Shown in pieces: positions 16,879 through 25,793 of a stretch of DNA of 64,000 nt. Each line of letters starts with the position of its first letter. Within the stretch, counting starts at the first letter, position 1. The position numbers were made by a program, and so were the translations under genes. The stretch comes from Bacillus sp. AFS037270 (lineage in GTDB: Bacteria > Bacillota > Bacilli > Bacillales_B > DSM-18226). A model generated the notes under the pieces. That model saw only the letters and a list, made by a program, of their open reading frames with translations. It did no database searches and had not been told where the DNA came from. Location of the stretch: the NCBI RefSeq assembly GCF_002585305.1, contig NZ_NUNF01000030.1, forward strand, positions 11,710 through 75,709, written 5' to 3'.

Positions 16879-17250
16879 CTATGCCTGGCGGACTGCTTTT
16901 CTAGTAGCCCGCTCGCGTATGGTTGATATAGCAACAGAACTTACCAGCCAAGAAATTAAACCAATGCTGATACTAAAAAGCCAATTACTAGTTTCCTGTA
17001 AAGATAGAAGGACTGTGATGACACAAATAATTCCCCCCATCATCCCATAAACGGAACCCCTGGCGATATTGGTCGCTTTCTTCGTTCCAGATGCGATACC
17101 CACCATTATAACAGCTGTCAGCATAACAGCTGGAAAAGCAGCAAAGATACCGGCGAGAATCTTCCATGGAGAAACGACTGTAATTAGATAACTTAAGGAA
17201 ACTGCTGTCCCGCCGAGTAAAAAACGCATAAATAAATCTTGTTTATTCAT
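16879..17250 (-). CDS. DUF3147-like small membrane protein (second of pair)
   Basis: A 123-residue protein with four hydrophobic segments and little else. It shares the block GIFAAFPAV and the start RFLLGG with the gene just upstream, so the two are paralogues. I place it in the DUF3147 type of small membrane proteins by its general look; the function of that family is unknown. The ATG at 17250 follows AAGGGTGAG; an in-frame TTG at 17268 is less likely. It lies 18 bases after its partner and ends in a charged RERATRKAVRQA tail. Confidence 0.75.
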   Translation of the reverse strand: MNKQDLFMRFLLGGTAVSLSYLITVVSPWKILAGIFAAFPAVMLTAVIMVGIASGTKKATNIARGSVYGMMGGIICVITVLLSLQETSNWLFSISIGLISWLVSSVAISTIRERATRKAVRQA

Positions 17251-17268
17251 GTTGCTCACCCTTTTCAA

Positions 17269-17628
17269 TTAATGTGATGTAATTAATACGACAATAACGG
17301 AAACAGCAAACCAGCAAGCCATTGATTGCACAATACCTTTTTTCCAGCCAACCTTAGGAAGGAGATATCCTGCAAGAAGAGCAACTACTATATTAATTGC
17401 CATTCCAAAAATAGCGCCTCGTGATAACATGATGGAATGAGAAATAAGCTGACCACCATGAAAATCTAAACCAATCGTCAGTAGTGCCGCTAAATAAACA
17501 GCTGGGAAAGCTGCGAAGATTCCTCCAACCTTATCTCCTAGTTTTTTCGCAACGATTGTACAAGCGACAACAGCTAGTCCTCCTAACAGGAAACGGATCA
17601 GCAGTGCGCTTAAAGATAAATGAGCCAT
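17269..17628 (-). CDS. DUF3147-like small membrane protein (first of pair)
   Basis: A 119-residue four-helix membrane protein with RFLLGGLAVVACTIVAKKLG at the start, GGIFAAFPAVYLAALLTIG, then two more hydrophobic helices. Shared motifs with the next gene suggest a heterodimeric or duplicated unit, as known for paired small membrane proteins; this is inference. The ATG is preceded by AAAGAGGCG. A perfect 28-bp palindrome lies 35 bases upstream and probably controls the pair. Confidence 0.78.
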   Translation of the reverse strand: MAHLSLSALLIRFLLGGLAVVACTIVAKKLGDKVGGIFAAFPAVYLAALLTIGLDFHGGQLISHSIMLSRGAIFGMAINIVVALLAGYLLPKVGWKKGIVQSMACWFAVSVIVVLITSH

Positions 17629-17662
17629 TTTTAGTCGCCTCTTTTGTGTTGCACGTTGTATT

Positions 17663-17690
17663 TTGGTTTGTGATTCGAATCACAAACCAA
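17663..17690. promoter_or_regulatory. perfect 28-bp palindrome, probable operator
   Basis: Both halves match without a mismatch: the left arm is TTGGTTTGTGATTC and the right arm is its exact reverse complement, with no spacer. It lies 35 bases upstream of the DUF3147 pair. The TGTGATTC half resembles half-sites of MerR, MarR or TetR-type operators, but I cannot name the regulator. Confidence 0.8.
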
Positions 17691-17803
17691 TTCATGTATT
17701 CATTGTACATCATTCCAATGAATAATCTTGTGAACACTTTATTACTGTTTTTGAAGCGGTTTCACATTCATTCTTCATCCTAAAGCACACGTCATCCTAT
17801 TTT

Positions 17804-18571
17804 TTAACTGCGAAAGCTGGGGTTATTTTTTAAAAAGTTCTGCCATGCCCCTTTAATGCCCTGCATAATTTCTTCTCTTGTCGCTTGAAGTCGTTCCTTT
17901 GTGCCGCCATAGCCGATTTCAACCTCCCCCTTTTCAAGCTCGGCAAAAATCGTGTCGGCAAAATCCGTTAACGGAGCACCAAAGGTATGTAAACCAACTC
18001 CGCCTAAATCTGTGTTGACAGCAGGAGGGAGGATTTCGATGACCTCAATGTTTGTTTCTGCCAATTGATGGCGTAGTGATGTGGTAAAAGAATGAAGCGC
18101 AGCTTTTGTTGCACTATAAACAGGCACCCAAACACCGGTCATCACCGCTAATCCGGACGTGATATTTAGTATCGCCGCCTGTGCTTGTTTTTCAAGATGA
18201 GGTGTAAACAGCATCGTTAAATGAATCGGACCGTCTACATTAATCGAAATTTCATTGCGGTAGTAATCCCAATCTTCTTTCGCATTTAAGAGATTAATTC
18301 TCTGTTGGATACCGGCATTGTTAACAATTACATTTAATTGAGGAAATTCTTTCGTTGCCCATTCAAACAAACGGATTCTCTCGTCCTGTTTGGAAACATC
18401 ACAAACCTTTGTATGTATGGACGGAAATCTCTCCTTAACTTCACGCAATTTTTCTTCACGGCGGCCGACAATAATCACCTCATTGCCTCTCTCTAAAAAC
18501 CGCTCAGCAAACGCAAACCCAATGCCTGATGCCCCGCCCGTAATCAAAATCGTATTTCCTGTCATCTTCAT
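17804..18571 (-). CDS. SDR-family oxidoreductase, DltE-like
   Basis: A 255-residue short-chain dehydrogenase with TGGASGIGFAFA near residue 12, NNAGIQQ, ITSGLAVM and YSATKAAL (catalytic Tyr and Lys near residues 155-159). The C-terminal part, with LPPAVNTDLGG and a GYGGTKERLQ region, resembles the DltE/YoxD-type group. The substrate is unknown. The ATG follows AAGGATGAA. It is a single gene, with no clear terminator before the DUF3147 promoter region. Confidence 0.85.
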   Translation of the reverse strand: MKMTGNTILITGGASGIGFAFAERFLERGNEVIIVGRREEKLREVKERFPSIHTKVCDVSKQDERIRLFEWATKEFPQLNVIVNNAGIQQRINLLNAKEDWDYYRNEISINVDGPIHLTMLFTPHLEKQAQAAILNITSGLAVMTGVWVPVYSATKAALHSFTTSLRHQLAETNIEVIEILPPAVNTDLGGVGLHTFGAPLTDFADTIFAELEKGEVEIGYGGTKERLQATREEIMQGIKGAWQNFLKNNPSFRS

Positions 18572-18733
18572 TTATAATTCATCCTTTTTATGTTTTGACT
18601 GTCTTTTTATTTTAACGTTTAGAACTTTTTTGATTCATTTAAGATTATTGACTATTTCCTCCCTTTTTTACAAATGATAAAGATGATATTCTTCTGAATA
18701 TCCGTTTCAAATCCTATGATGAGGTGATTGTTG

Positions 18734-18886
18734 ATGAGCTACAGAGACCAGTTAGATTCACAGTCGGAGCTTTTTCACTACACTTTTACGAGACCAAAGC
18801 ATACGAAAGCACAAGTAAACGGTCAGACTAGAGTGTCGCAAAACCAAATCATCTTAAGGAGCAATGCTAAGGCCCATCGCTGGTAA
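18734..18886 (+). CDS. 50-residue YpzG-like protein
   Basis: The ATG at 18734 follows GAGGTGATTGTTG. The product runs MSYRDQLDSQSELFHY, contains TRPKHTKAQVNG and QNQIILRSNAKAHRW, and ends in TAATAA. It is soluble and basic with no membrane segment. The pattern (TRPKH..., IILR-NAKA) resembles my recollection of the short YpzG family of Bacillus, whose role is unknown. The gene is short, but the strong ribosome binding site and the terminator 58 bases downstream support it. Confidence 0.65.
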   Translation: MSYRDQLDSQSELFHYTFTRPKHTKAQVNGQTRVSQNQIILRSNAKAHRW

Positions 18887-18943
18887 TAAAGTCTTGGCAT
18901 CGAAACGAAATTGGTCTGTATAACGAATCGTGCAGCCAAATGG

Positions 18944-18985
18944 AGAAAGACCCTTTTCACATTTGAAAAAGGGTCTTTCTTTTTG
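18944..18985 (+). terminator. strong terminator after the YpzG-like ORF
   Basis: AGAAAGACCCTTTTC pairs with GAAAAAGGGTCTTTCT and is followed by TTTTT on the plus strand. Confidence 0.85.
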
Positions 18986-19077
18986 CGGAAATTATTATTC
19001 TAAATGGCTTGAAAAGATAATGTTTCAACGATATCATAAAATCTAATTACATCTTAACCAACGGAGTGACAATACCC

Positions 19078-19581
19078 ATGTATGAAGATTTCACATTAAG
19101 AGATGCAGAAAAAAAGGATATGCCAATCATAGTTGATATTTACAACTCCACTATTCCTGGCCGGATGGTTACAGCTGATTTAGAACCTGTTTCAGTTGAA
19201 AGCAGGCTGCAGTGGTTCTATGATCACTCACCAGTGTTTCGTCCCTTATGGGTAGTAGAAACAAACGGGGAAATTTGCGCCTGGGTCAGCTTTCAATCGT
19301 TTTATGGCAGACCTGCCTATAACGCGACAGCAGAGGTAAGTATTTATATTCATCACAATTTTCGCGGTAAAAAACTGGGCAAGTTCTTGATCCAAAAGGC
19401 AATCGATACCTGCCCTGAACTTGGGATCAAGACATTACTAGGGTTCATTTTTGGCCATAATGAACCAAGTATCAAACTGTTTACGAGCTTTGGGTTTGAA
19501 AAATGGGCTCATCTGCCAGATGTAGCAGAGTTAGATGGAGTAGAAAGGGATTTACTCATTCTTGGGAAAAGAGTTTACTAA
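19078..19581 (+). CDS. GNAT N-acetyltransferase (phosphinothricin-acetyltransferase-like)
   Basis: A 167-residue GNAT protein. Visible: N-terminal FTLRDAEKKDMPIIVDIYN, the PAT-type segment with RMVTADLEP and SRLQWFYDH, acetyl-CoA loop HHNFRGKKLGKFLIQKA near residues 98-114, and FIFGHNEPSIKLFTSFGFEKWA near the end. These enzymes acetylate a primary amine; the substrate here is not known. The start is ATG 19078 or GTG 19066; GGAG lies before both. It precedes the DUF2533-like gene by 28 bases and may be co-transcribed with it. Confidence 0.87.
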   Translation: MYEDFTLRDAEKKDMPIIVDIYNSTIPGRMVTADLEPVSVESRLQWFYDHSPVFRPLWVVETNGEICAWVSFQSFYGRPAYNATAEVSIYIHHNFRGKKLGKFLIQKAIDTCPELGIKTLLGFIFGHNEPSIKLFTSFGFEKWAHLPDVAELDGVERDLLILGKRVY

Positions 19582-19609
19582 ATCAATGAAAACAAAGGGG
19601 TAGAAAAAG

Positions 19610-19867
19610 ATGAGTGTACATAAGGCAATTACAGAACATGTTAACAAACAAAATAAGAAAATTAACGATTTCCTTTCGCTTGATCAATTAAGAGAAATGT
19701 ATATAGAAGAAGCAGTGACATTATGCAGAGAAGGCAAACCATTTACAACTGAAAAAATCAATATGGTTACAAATCAGATTAATGACCTTGCTAAACAGGG
19801 AATCATTCCTACTCGGAAATTAGTCTCAATAGAAATGGTCAGAGAATATGCGCTGAAAAACGAATAA
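19610..19867 (+). CDS. DUF2533-like small protein (YpbS type)
   Basis: An 85-residue soluble, helical protein that starts SVHKAITEHVNKQNK and contains AVTLCREGKPFTTEKIN and GIIPTRKLVSIEMVREY. The start motif SVHKAI and the PTRKxVxxEMVREY end fit my recollection of the DUF2533/YpbS family; the function is unknown. The ATG follows AAAGGGGTAG. No terminator is visible before the kinase gene. Confidence 0.65.
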   Translation: MSVHKAITEHVNKQNKKINDFLSLDQLREMYIEEAVTLCREGKPFTTEKINMVTNQINDLAKQGIIPTRKLVSIEMVREYALKNE

Positions 19868-19991
19868 TCTTCCATAATATAGTACATAGCTTTTTATTAT
19901 TCCAAAAAAGAACATTTTCTAGTACTATATAGTAGAAATGTTTTCTATTATTCTAGGAATGTATCTCCCTAGAAAGAATTTGGAGAAATGT

Positions 19992-21650
19992 ATGGATAAA
20001 AAAAAGCTCGTTATCCTTTATATAATTAGTAGTATTATTTGGATTTATGGAACAAATTATCTCATTGAAGAATTTGTTCCTACACCCCTTATTTGGGCTG
20101 TAGAGAGAACAAAGGAAATTCTTTATATTATGGTTACAGGTTTATTTATTTATTTTTCCTACAGAAAACAACAGGAATTAACAGATTCCCTTGAAGATCA
20201 AAACCGGCTGTCCACCCTTATTAATGCTATGGTTGATTTTGTCAACTTTAAGGATGGGGATGGCAGATGGATTGAGGCCAATGAATTTGGATTGAAATTG
20301 TTCGGACTTGAGCATGTAGATTATCGCGGGAAGAAGGACTCCGAGTTAGCGGATTATTCCGAGTTCCATAGTGATGCCTTAAGGTATTGTGAAATATCTG
20401 ATGAAGAGACATGGAAGAAACGAATCATAACGCGAATGGAAGAAGTTCTTCACATGCCAGATGGGAAATTTAGGACGTTTGATACTATTAAAGTCCCTCT
20501 GTTCAATCCTGATGACAGCCGTAAAGGGTTGGTTGTGATCGGTCGTGATATCACTGAAAAAAGGGAAATGGCCAAACAACTTGCAGAAAGTCAACAGCAA
20601 TATAAATCACTGTTCGAATATAGTCCGGATATTGTTTATATGCTGGATTTAGCTGGAATTATTACCAATTTAAACCCACACTTTGACTTAATTACAGGAT
20701 TCAAGCGGGAAGATGTGATAGGTCAAAACGTTTCGACTCTTTTACCAAAAAAATATAAAAAATTCCTGCCATATTTTATTCAATCAGTGGCAGATGAAGT
20801 GAAGCCAGTTATGTATGAAATTAAGATTCCTCACGGGAATGGAAATGAAATAACCCTTCAATGTACCTCTGTGCCGATTATTGTTAATGGGATCATCTCC
20901 GGAATTATTGGTTACGGACGAGATGTAACCATCTTAAGAAAAGCGGAGGAACGGCTAAGGAGAACAGAAAAGCTGTCTGTTGTTGGGGAACTTTCCGCAA
21001 GTGTGGCACACGAGATTCGTAATCCCCTTACCTCTTTAAAAGGGTTTGTTCAGCTTTTACAAATGGAAGATGAAAAACATCAATTTTACTATCGGATTAT
21101 GATGGATGAATTAGACCGGATTAATCACATTGTGGGGGAACTGCTGCTTTTAGCCAAGCCGCAGCATCTTAAATTTTCCACAGCAGATATTCAAAAGCTT
21201 TTAAGTGATGTTATCTCGTTATTAAGTACTGAAGCCATTTACTATAATGTTCAAATTGTCTCTACTTTTCCGGAAGAGGAAATTTACATTGAATGCGAAC
21301 CTAATCAATTGAAGCAAGTATTTATTAATATTATTAAAAATGCGATTGAAGCATCTGTAAAAGGCGGAACAGTTGAAATTGTTATTCATTCTGCTAAAAG
21401 TGAACATGTAATGATTTCGGTGAAAGATCATGGCTGTGGAATTTCGAAGGAACGCATAGAGAAGCTTGGTGAACCATTCTACTCTTCGAAAGAAAAAGGA
21501 ACGGGTCTTGGATTAACTGTCAGCTTTAAAATTGTTCAAGCTCACAATGGTATGATTCATTTTAACAGTCAAAAGAATCAAGGAACTTCTGTTGACATCT
21601 CCTTACCGATTAGGCAGGAAATCACGAAGAATGCCATTACAAATAAATAA
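19992..21650 (+). CDS. membrane PAS-PAS sensor histidine kinase (sporulation-kinase type)
   Basis: A 552-residue kinase with two predicted membrane segments at about 5-25 and 45-62, then two PAS domains (about 75-195 and 200-325), HisKA with the phosphorylated His in SVAHEIRNPL near residue 338, and HATPase_c with NIIKNAIEAS, KDHGCGI and EKGTGLGL near the end. The start MDKKKLVILYII follows TGGAGA. No response regulator gene is adjacent, as for orphan Kin kinases that feed the Spo0F-Spo0B-Spo0A phosphorelay; that assignment is inference. A bidirectional terminator follows. Confidence 0.88.
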   Translation: MDKKKLVILYIISSIIWIYGTNYLIEEFVPTPLIWAVERTKEILYIMVTGLFIYFSYRKQQELTDSLEDQNRLSTLINAMVDFVNFKDGDGRWIEANEFGLKLFGLEHVDYRGKKDSELADYSEFHSDALRYCEISDEETWKKRIITRMEEVLHMPDGKFRTFDTIKVPLFNPDDSRKGLVVIGRDITEKREMAKQLAESQQQYKSLFEYSPDIVYMLDLAGIITNLNPHFDLITGFKREDVIGQNVSTLLPKKYKKFLPYFIQSVADEVKPVMYEIKIPHGNGNEITLQCTSVPIIVNGIISGIIGYGRDVTILRKAEERLRRTEKLSVVGELSASVAHEIRNPLTSLKGFVQLLQMEDEKHQFYYRIMMDELDRINHIVGELLLLAKPQHLKFSTADIQKLLSDVISLLSTEAIYYNVQIVSTFPEEEIYIECEPNQLKQVFINIIKNAIEASVKGGTVEIVIHSAKSEHVMISVKDHGCGISKERIEKLGEPFYSSKEKGTGLGLTVSFKIVQAHNGMIHFNSQKNQGTSVDISLPIRQEITKNAITNK

Positions 21651-21656
21651 ATAAAT

Positions 21657-21700
21657 TAAAAAAACTGCCATTTAAGTGAATATTCGAATGGCAGTTTTTT
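21657..21700. terminator. bidirectional terminator between kinase and ger operon
   Basis: AAAAAACTGCCATT pairs with AATGGCAGTTTTTT, with A and T runs on both sides, and lies between convergent genes. Confidence 0.85.
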
Positions 21701-22806
21701 TATGATTCTTTCTTCTTTTTTCCTCTGTTTTTGAAAAAGGCAATGATTAATAAAAATGAGGGGATCAAAATTTGGAATGGCCAGTGTAAATAGACTGGGA
21801 CAATTTTTAGTCCTTCTTTTATATGCTCCGAATAATTGGATGCGATTGTAATGGATGAAAATAATACAAGTGCCCCCATAGGAAAGCTGAGTTTTCCGTG
21901 AGTTTTAAATCCAAAAATATCTGCTGTTCCTACAACTGCCGCGTAAAAAAAGATGGATATTTTAAAGAAACCGCCAATGACAAGATAGAGCATAAATAGA
22001 ACATCAAGCCGTTCAATAAAATTGGCTAATTGGATTTTGCTGATTGTTGATAATAATGGGAAATTAGCCCGAGTAAACAAATCAGCACCCAATGCGGCCA
22101 CATTAATAACAGCTGTGATTGTAATATTAATGCCACTTAGGACCATTCCACCTAAGCATACCCATTTTGCTTTTTTGGCATCATTTAAATAGGGGAGTAC
22201 CATTGTAAAGACAATCATCTCTCCAAATGGAAAGTTAATGGTTTCCATTAGGAAAGTTTTCAGCACAGGTTTCCAGCCATTCTCTAGGACGGGACGAAGA
22301 TTTTCTGGATGAATTAATCCCGAAAACATAATTAAACCAAAGCCTACAAGGGCCATCATATACACCAAAAGAAAAAAGAGTTCTCCAACCCGTGCAATCA
22401 CTTCAAAACCTTTATGAATACCATAAATAATCGTGAAGATCATCAAACAATTAATGACAATTAAAGGGGTTGTCGTATAGATGGTAGAAGTTAATAATTC
22501 ACCAAAGTCACGCAGTACCCTGGCAGCACAATACAGGAAATAAATAATATACGAAACCCCAATAATACGGCCAATCCATTTACCTGTGATTTTTTGAACA
22601 TAACTGGTTAGCGGAATGTCCTGATAATATTTATATAATTGATAGTAAATTAGAAAAACCGCTAACCCGCCTCCAAGACCTAATAGAATAGACATCCAGG
22701 CATCCTGCTTGGCCTCCGCTCCCAGGCCAACGAGGATCGCACTCCCCATTTCAAAAAGAACAACCAGCACAAACAGCTGGTAGGCCTTAATTTTTGCGTT
22801 TTCCAT
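21700..22806 (-). CDS. gerKB: spore germination protein, GerAB/YndE (APC-type transporter) subunit
   Basis: A 368-residue integral membrane protein with about ten hydrophobic segments, related to the amino acid/polyamine transporter superfamily and matching the B subunit of gerA-type germinant receptors. Family traits: an early LFVLVVLFEMGSAIL helix and a LPYLNDAKKA loop. It probably binds the germinant in the spore inner membrane. The ATG at 22806 follows AAGGGGAG; a 26-residue longer reading overlaps the previous gene. It is third in the order A-C-B, as in gerK of B. subtilis. Confidence 0.87.
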   Translation of the reverse strand: MENAKIKAYQLFVLVVLFEMGSAILVGLGAEAKQDAWMSILLGLGGGLAVFLIYYQLYKYYQDIPLTSYVQKITGKWIGRIIGVSYIIYFLYCAARVLRDFGELLTSTIYTTTPLIVINCLMIFTIIYGIHKGFEVIARVGELFFLLVYMMALVGFGLIMFSGLIHPENLRPVLENGWKPVLKTFLMETINFPFGEMIVFTMVLPYLNDAKKAKWVCLGGMVLSGINITITAVINVAALGADLFTRANFPLLSTISKIQLANFIERLDVLFMLYLVIGGFFKISIFFYAAVVGTADIFGFKTHGKLSFPMGALVLFSSITIASNYSEHIKEGLKIVPVYLHWPFQILIPSFLLIIAFFKNRGKKKKES

Positions 22807-22828
22807 AGACGTCTCCCCTTGCCAGTTC

Positions 22829-24037
22829 TTATTTTCCCATTGAAGACCAAAAAGGCAGTGTCCGAATTCCTTCACGGCGAACATAAAAGTCTGTGGTCAC
22901 ATTGACCTTTAATGAGGCAAATTCCTCATCCCAATTTCCTTGGATTTTCTTCCATAAAATAGGGTTAGTAATATGCACTTTATCTCCAAATCCAAAAATA
23001 TCACATTTTAATTTTTGCGCGGCGTGAACCGAGTCTAAAATTTGCTTGCTTATTTCCTTTTCGACGAGTTTATCTATTTTTTCGATAATCACAGGATTGT
23101 TTAAATCAATGACAGTGTTGGCTTCACTAACCCATCCTTCACTATTAATGGCAATATTTATTTCCGGCTTTTGATTGACAAAGTGAGCAGAAACTTTTGT
23201 TATGGAGCGGATTGGTGCGACAACAAGAGCCTTTTTATTTTCTTTCCACGGAATCACAATATCGGTACTTTTGAGTTTATTTTGAATCCAGACGATCCCC
23301 CGGGCTTTGTCATCATCGACCCAGCCCCGAAATTTTCCATAATGAAAGATAGCTAACCCATTGGAAGCAAGAAAGGCATCCGTTGTGGTTTTTTGGAGAT
23401 TCTCGGCTTTTCTTGCTTTTGATTTAATACCAATTAAGCTATAACCATTTAAAAAAGGCTGTTTGCCCTTGCTGACTAAAGCACTAAGATAGTCGTCAAT
23501 ACTTACCGACATATTCTCACCCAGCATCGCTTGTGAAGCTTTTAACTGTTTCGTAATTTTGTTAACAGGAAGCCTATCGAGAATTGTAAGGGTTGTTACA
23601 ATATCCTCTGCTGTACAGCCCCTGGCAATGACCATTTCTGTAGTTGTTCGAAATTCAGGATCTCGGTCTAATGCATCCAAAATATATAGTAGATCTTTTT
23701 TTGCGATTTTTTCACTAACGACAACAACGTTAGTGTGAGCGTAATAAAGGCGCCGGGATACCTTTTTGGTTGCGTTCCGTGCAGCTTCTGTTATTGTGTC
23801 CCCGCTACTTCGATAAACAGCAATCGGAAGACCCTGACCTCCACCGCTGCCTTGTCCTGTTGTTACGTTACCAGGATTCACCAGTTGGAAGGAAAGCTTA
23901 AACTTTTTATCCTTCCCTTTATCGATTCCTAACGCCATTACAAAGGCTAAGTCTGTTAATTCCTTTTGATTCCAGCAGCCACTAAGCAAAGGCATAAGCA
24001 TGAATAACATGGTTAAGATAATTAAGCTCTTTTTCAT
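22829..24037 (-). CDS. gerKC: spore germination lipoprotein, Ger(x)C family
   Basis: A 402-residue lipoprotein subunit of a gerA-type receptor. The N-terminus has a signal peptide and lipobox LLSGCWNQ with Cys near residue 21, followed by the family start CWNQKELTDLAFVMALGIDK. The C-terminal half contains the Ger(x)C-type region ending in the FYVRREGIRTLPFW block. It is anchored on the outer face of the spore inner membrane. The start overlaps the A-subunit stop by four bases, and the B gene follows 22 bases later, so the three form one operon. Confidence 0.9.
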   Translation of the reverse strand: MKKSLIILTMLFMLMPLLSGCWNQKELTDLAFVMALGIDKGKDKKFKLSFQLVNPGNVTTGQGSGGGQGLPIAVYRSSGDTITEAARNATKKVSRRLYYAHTNVVVVSEKIAKKDLLYILDALDRDPEFRTTTEMVIARGCTAEDIVTTLTILDRLPVNKITKQLKASQAMLGENMSVSIDDYLSALVSKGKQPFLNGYSLIGIKSKARKAENLQKTTTDAFLASNGLAIFHYGKFRGWVDDDKARGIVWIQNKLKSTDIVIPWKENKKALVVAPIRSITKVSAHFVNQKPEINIAINSEGWVSEANTVIDLNNPVIIEKIDKLVEKEISKQILDSVHAAQKLKCDIFGFGDKVHITNPILWKKIQGNWDEEFASLKVNVTTDFYVRREGIRTLPFWSSMGK

Positions 24038-25656
24038 GACTCATCACCTTTATTACTATTTTGCTCATCAGGACTTGGGGGACTAGGCTTTTGATTATCT
24101 CCAGTCCTCTTCATATTTCCTTTACTAATAAATGGAGGTCTATTTTTTAATGCCCAAAGAGGAAAGCGCACAAAGGCATCTTGTTGATTAGTAATATTAA
24201 ATGGTGCTAATGGCATCATGTATGGTACACCGAAAGAGCGCAGTGAACATAAATGAATCGCCATAAACATAAGACCAAGCATCATTCCATAAAACCCCAA
24301 CATGGTGGCTAACCCCATCAAGACAAAGCGAATTAACCTTGCTGCGATTGCCATGGCAAAAATCGGTGTGGAGAAGTTTGCGATTGCTGTGACCGAAACC
24401 ACTATTACCATTACAGGTGAAACGAAACCGGCTTGTACGGCGGCCTGCCCAATTACAAGCGCACCCACAATTGAAACGGCCTGACCGACCGCACGTGGAA
24501 GTCTTAACCCGGCCTCCCTTAAGATTTCAAAGGTAATTTCCATAATAAGAGCTTCAACAAACGCAGGAAATGGAACGTTTTCCCGTTGTGCTGCAATGGC
24601 AATAGCCATTGTCGTCGGAATCATTTCCTGGTGAAACGTTGTAGCTGCAATATAAGTGGCTGGACCTATAAGGGCAATTAAAAAAGCAATAATCCTAAGG
24701 AGCCTAATTCCTGTTGAGATATCAAAACGGGAATAATAATCATCAGGAGCCTGAAAAAATTGCACAAATAAGGCTGGCGCTGTTAAGACAAATGGTGTTC
24801 CATCCACAACAATGGAAATTCTACCTTCAAGTAGATGCGATGCGACAACATCTGGTCTCTCTGTATGAAAGGTGGTTGGAAAAGTTGTCCATGTTTGATC
24901 TTCAATAAATTGTTCAATATATCCCGATCCCATAATGGAATCTATATCGATTCGTTGTAATCTTTTTTTAATTTCATTAACAATTTTATCGTTGGCAATT
25001 CCTTTTATATACAGTATCGCAATATCCGTTTGGCTAACTGTCCCTATTTTCATCGGTTCTATCCATAAATTAGGACTTTTAATCCGCCTTCTTATTAACG
25101 CTGTATTGGTTCTTAGTGTTTCTGTAAAGGAATCCTTTGGACCCCTGATCGATAGCTGTGTTGTTGGCTCTGTTATGGAGCGCTTTTCCCAGCCCTTTGT
25201 TTCAGTACTAATCGCTTTGTTGCATCCATCTATAAAAATGACTGTATTTCCCGATAGCATTGAATCATATACTTGATTCCAATTATCAATCGACTGGACA
25301 CTTCCTAAGGCAACCGCTTTATCAAGAAGATATTGAAATATATCCTTTTTTTCAGGAATAACAGCCTGTTCCATAAACGGTTCTAAAAGAAAATCACTTA
25401 TGCTTGCTGTATCTACTAATCCATCGATAAAAGCCAAAGCAGCCTTATGATTGCTTACACTTATGAGGCGAATAACAATATCAGAACTATTACCAAATTC
25501 TCCTTTTATCCTATCGATATTTTCTTTATAGTCACGTAGAATTGGCAATTCCTCTGGCTTAAGTGGATCTTGCTTTTGCCGATAATTATCATTCTGTCTT
25601 TTCTGTTGTTTCTTTTTCAAAATTTGTGACAGGATTGACACAAGTCTCCACCCCAT
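24034..25656 (-). CDS. gerKA: spore germination protein, GerAA family
   Basis: A 540-residue A subunit of a germinant receptor, with a large N-terminal cytosolic domain (about 1-310) and five or so membrane helices at 315-490. Signature pieces include RRIKSPNLWIEP, GYIEQFIEDQTWTTFPT, RPDVVASHLLEGR, and RFDISTGIRLLRII before the first helix. A short hydrophilic KRTGDNQKPSPPSPDEQ tail follows. The ATG at 25656 has a poorly placed site; GTG at 25641, after GGTGGAGA, is an equal or better start. It is the first gene of the A-C-B operon. I found no clear sigma-G or sigma-F promoter. Confidence 0.9.
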   Translation of the reverse strand: MGWRLVSILSQILKKKQQKRQNDNYRQKQDPLKPEELPILRDYKENIDRIKGEFGNSSDIVIRLISVSNHKAALAFIDGLVDTASISDFLLEPFMEQAVIPEKKDIFQYLLDKAVALGSVQSIDNWNQVYDSMLSGNTVIFIDGCNKAISTETKGWEKRSITEPTTQLSIRGPKDSFTETLRTNTALIRRRIKSPNLWIEPMKIGTVSQTDIAILYIKGIANDKIVNEIKKRLQRIDIDSIMGSGYIEQFIEDQTWTTFPTTFHTERPDVVASHLLEGRISIVVDGTPFVLTAPALFVQFFQAPDDYYSRFDISTGIRLLRIIAFLIALIGPATYIAATTFHQEMIPTTMAIAIAAQRENVPFPAFVEALIMEITFEILREAGLRLPRAVGQAVSIVGALVIGQAAVQAGFVSPVMVIVVSVTAIANFSTPIFAMAIAARLIRFVLMGLATMLGFYGMMLGLMFMAIHLCSLRSFGVPYMMPLAPFNITNQQDAFVRFPLWALKNRPPFISKGNMKRTGDNQKPSPPSPDEQNSNKGDES

Positions 25657-25727
25657 TTCCTAGAGATTGATAATGGGTATTTTCCCCAAAAAACACACCA
25701 ATATCCATCTTTGCAAAAAACTTTAGA

Positions 25728-25760
25728 ATTCAGAGTATAAGGACTATTAAAACTCTGAAT
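25728..25760. repeat. 9-bp inverted repeat between divergent genes
   Basis: ATTCAGAGT and ACTCTGAAT are exact inverted copies separated by 15 bases, in the space between the ger operon and the small membrane-protein gene. No T-run follows on either side, so an operator-like role is more likely than a terminator. Confidence 0.5.
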
Positions 25761-25793
25761 ACTAATCCGTAACGTGGAATGAGGGTGAACAAA

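Noticed and set aside
25656..25790. Sigma-G promoter for the ger operon
   Set aside because: I looked for a TGMATA / CATACTA pair on the minus strand and did not find a convincing match.
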